Assembly: GCA_026397495.1 (NCBI GenBank)
Contig: JAPLUS010000315.1
Span: 1 to 6,773, forward strand
From: Candidatus Zixiibacteriota bacterium
GTDB lineage: Bacteria; Zixibacteria; MSB-5A5; GN15; PGXB01
Direction: 5' to 3'
DNA length: 6,773 bases
The position numbers and the translations under genes were made by a program. Shown here in pieces: positions 5,480 to 6,773 of this stretch (the first letter of the stretch is position 1; every line of letters begins with the position of its first letter). The notes beneath the pieces were generated by a model that was not told the origin of the DNA, ran no database searches, and was given only the letters and a program-made list of their open reading frames with translations.

Positions 5480-5506
5480 CCAAAATCCTTTTGACTAACA
5501 TTTTGG
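5480..5506. promoter_or_regulatory. Operator-like dyad over the -35 box
   Basis: Perfect 7-bp inverted repeat ccaaaat (5480-5486) and attttgg (5500-5506) with a 13-base spacer. Its centre coincides with the TTGACT box at 5491-5496. Half-sites two helical turns apart, centred on a -35 element, would suit a dimeric repressor. Regulator unknown; no adjacent regulator gene is in view. Confidence 0.4.
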
Positions 5507-5519
5507 ACTCTCGTATTAT
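5491..5519 (+). promoter_or_regulatory. Sigma70-type promoter for the M50 protease gene
   Basis: TTGACT (5491-5496), a 17-base spacer, then TATTAT (5514-5519). Both boxes are one mismatch from consensus at the optimal spacing, predicting a transcript starting about 20 bases before the ATG at 5547. This suggests that the protease gene is transcribed independently of the upstream zinc-ribbon gene. Confidence 0.65.
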
Positions 5520-5546
5520 TATGGCCATACCGGACTTTAGATAAAT

Positions 5547-6773
5547 ATGTCAGAGAAGCCGCCTAAAATCAGGAATGACCTTATAATCAAAGAGACTATC
5601 AGGCAGGATGGCTCAAAATATTTTGTCATTAAAGATCCTATAACTTATGCATTTTTTAAAGTTGGCGAGCCGGAATATTTTATCATCTCGAGTTTTGACG
5701 GGCATAAGACTATCTCTCAAATAGTCGAAGTTTTTAAAAGCAAATTTAATCTTGATATTGATGAAAATTCCGTCGACGGTTTTATCCGGCAGTTGCAGGA
5801 ACTCTGTTTTCTGGATAATGATTTAACTTGTCAGGAACTCCTAAAAAAACAGCGAACCGTCTCTTGGGATGGAAAACCATCTTTTTTGGGGAAACTCCTT
5901 TTTATCAAGCTTAAGGCAGTTAATCCCGGGCCCCTCTTTGACCGGCTGATTAAGCACCTCCGTTTTTTCTTCACTCGGGGGTTTGTCCGGGTAGCGATCG
6001 CCCTGATTCTATTGGGGTCTTTGGTAATGCTGTATAATGGCCGCGAGATCGGCGAGAGTCTTATCCGGCTAATAAGTTTTCAGGGAATAATTATTATCTA
6101 TCTGTCAATGACAGTTGTGATTGTATTTCATGAATTTGCCCACGGTTTGACCTGCAAATTCTACGGCGGCGAGGTGCGCGATCTTGGTTTTCTGCTGCTC
6201 TATTTCCAGCCTGCTTTTTATTGTAATGTCAGCGATGCTTGGCTTTTTGGAGATAAATATAAACGGCTCTGGGTTTCTTTCGCTGGCGGTTTTATTCAGT
6301 TTCTTATGGGGGCGTTGGCGGTATTGGTATGGCGGGTTACCGCCGCCGATACACTGATTAATCAATTCTCAATAGCGATTCTCTCTTTTTCCGGAATAGC
6401 CGCCCTTTTTAATTTTAATCCACTTTTAAGATATGACGGCTATTATATGTTGAGCGATTATCTGGAAATCCCCAATCTGCGGCAAAGGGCCGGCCGCTAT
6501 TGGAAGAATAGGTTCAAACAGATATTCTTAAGTGCCGAAACCGAAATTAAGGATTTATCAGAGCGCGAGAAAAGAATCTATTTCTATTATGGCATTTTAT
6601 CATTTATATATATAACCTTTGTGCTTGGGTACTTTTTTCTTCTGGCGGCGCATTTTTTTGTATCCAGGCTGGGCGGCACCGGATTTGTAATTTTTGTCGC
6701 CATAATGGTCTTTCTATTTAGGAATATAATTATGGATACAATTCAAGGAACGGGCGAGTTTGTGAAAACCCGC
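5547..6773 (+). CDS. PqqD-domain M50 (site-2-protease-like) membrane zinc metalloprotease, 3' end outside window
   Basis: 409 residues with no stop before the window edge; related proteins continue further, often into or beside an HlyD-like membrane fusion domain. Residues ~25-92 resemble a PqqD-like peptide-binding domain (DPITYAFFKVGEPEYFIISSFDG, then a predicted helix-rich part). The protease core has HEFAH at 195-199 (zinc ligands H195 and H199, catalytic E196) within a hydrophobic helix, FQPAFYCNVSDAW (220-232), and NPLLRYDGYYML (291-302) with D297 as the likely third zinc ligand. Hydrophobic segments lie near 145-163, 177-195, 242-262, 273-290, 345-370 and 378-392, so it is a multispanning inner-membrane protein. 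ATG 5547 is the first start after an in-frame stop at 5538; the ribosome site is weak. Family members are annotated as putative peptide zinc metalloproteases and often sit with export adaptors. The natural substrate is unknown. Confidence 0.88.
   Translation, partial: MSEKPPKIRNDLIIKETIRQDGSKYFVIKDPITYAFFKVGEPEYFIISSFDGHKTISQIVEVFKSKFNLDIDENSVDGFIRQLQELCFLDNDLTCQELLKKQRTVSWDGKPSFLGKLLFIKLKAVNPGPLFDRLIKHLRFFFTRGFVRVAIALILLGSLVMLYNGREIGESLIRLISFQGIIIIYLSMTVVIVFHEFAHGLTCKFYGGEVRDLGFLLLYFQPAFYCNVSDAWLFGDKYKRLWVSFAGGFIQFLMGALAVLVWRVTAADTLINQFSIAILSFSGIAALFNFNPLLRYDGYYMLSDYLEIPNLRQRAGRYWKNRFKQIFLSAETEIKDLSEREKRIYFYYGILSFIYITFVLGYFFLLAAHFFVSRLGGTGFVIFVAIMVFLFRNIIMDTIQGTGEFVKTR

Overview
The window reads as a chromosomal fragment of a Gram-negative bacterium of moderate GC content, probably from an uncultured lineage. 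The evidence is a Thermus-type orotate phosphoribosyltransferase, separate RfaE1 and RfaE2 heptose genes (LPS-type sugar synthesis), a GH57 branching enzyme and a PqqD/M50 membrane protease. A lineage in the FCB/candidate-phylum range (for example Zixibacteria-like) would fit. That placement is an impression from gene content and repeat style, not a demonstrated assignment.

Layout. (1) 1-543, +: 3' part of pyrE. (2) 544-1132: no gene, but densely packed with repeats. Two ~122-125 bp composite repeats each end in a REP-like hairpin, a third related stem-loop carries a T tract, and a second hairpin family forms a head-to-head pair. (3) 1082-1745: a REP-associated tyrosine transposase (RAYT) gene on the - strand, bracketed by inverted copies of the same 30-nt REP hairpin. 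(4) 1809-3007, -: a heptose operon with intact rfaE2 (adenylyltransferase) downstream of a broken rfaE1 (kinase). The kinase has lost roughly 80-90 central codons with a change of frame. (5) 3099-5160, +: a tight two-gene unit, a DUF3467 protein and a GH57 1,4-alpha-glucan branching enzyme, divergent from the heptose operon. (6) 5240-5449, +: a small zinc-ribbon protein with a C-terminal membrane anchor. (7) 5547-6773, +: 5' part of a PqqD-domain/M50 zinc metalloprotease behind a strong sigma70-like promoter that overlaps a dyad.

The most unusual points are these. The intergenic composite repeats contain degenerate copies of the last ~11-15 codons of the nearby rfaE2 gene, including DNA for its conserved STxNII motif, next to REP hairpins of the kind a RAYT enzyme would process. 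The rfaE1 kinase carries a clean out-of-frame internal deletion. The M50 protease is fused to a peptide-binding PqqD-like domain.

No tRNA, rRNA, CRISPR array or riboswitch was recognised.
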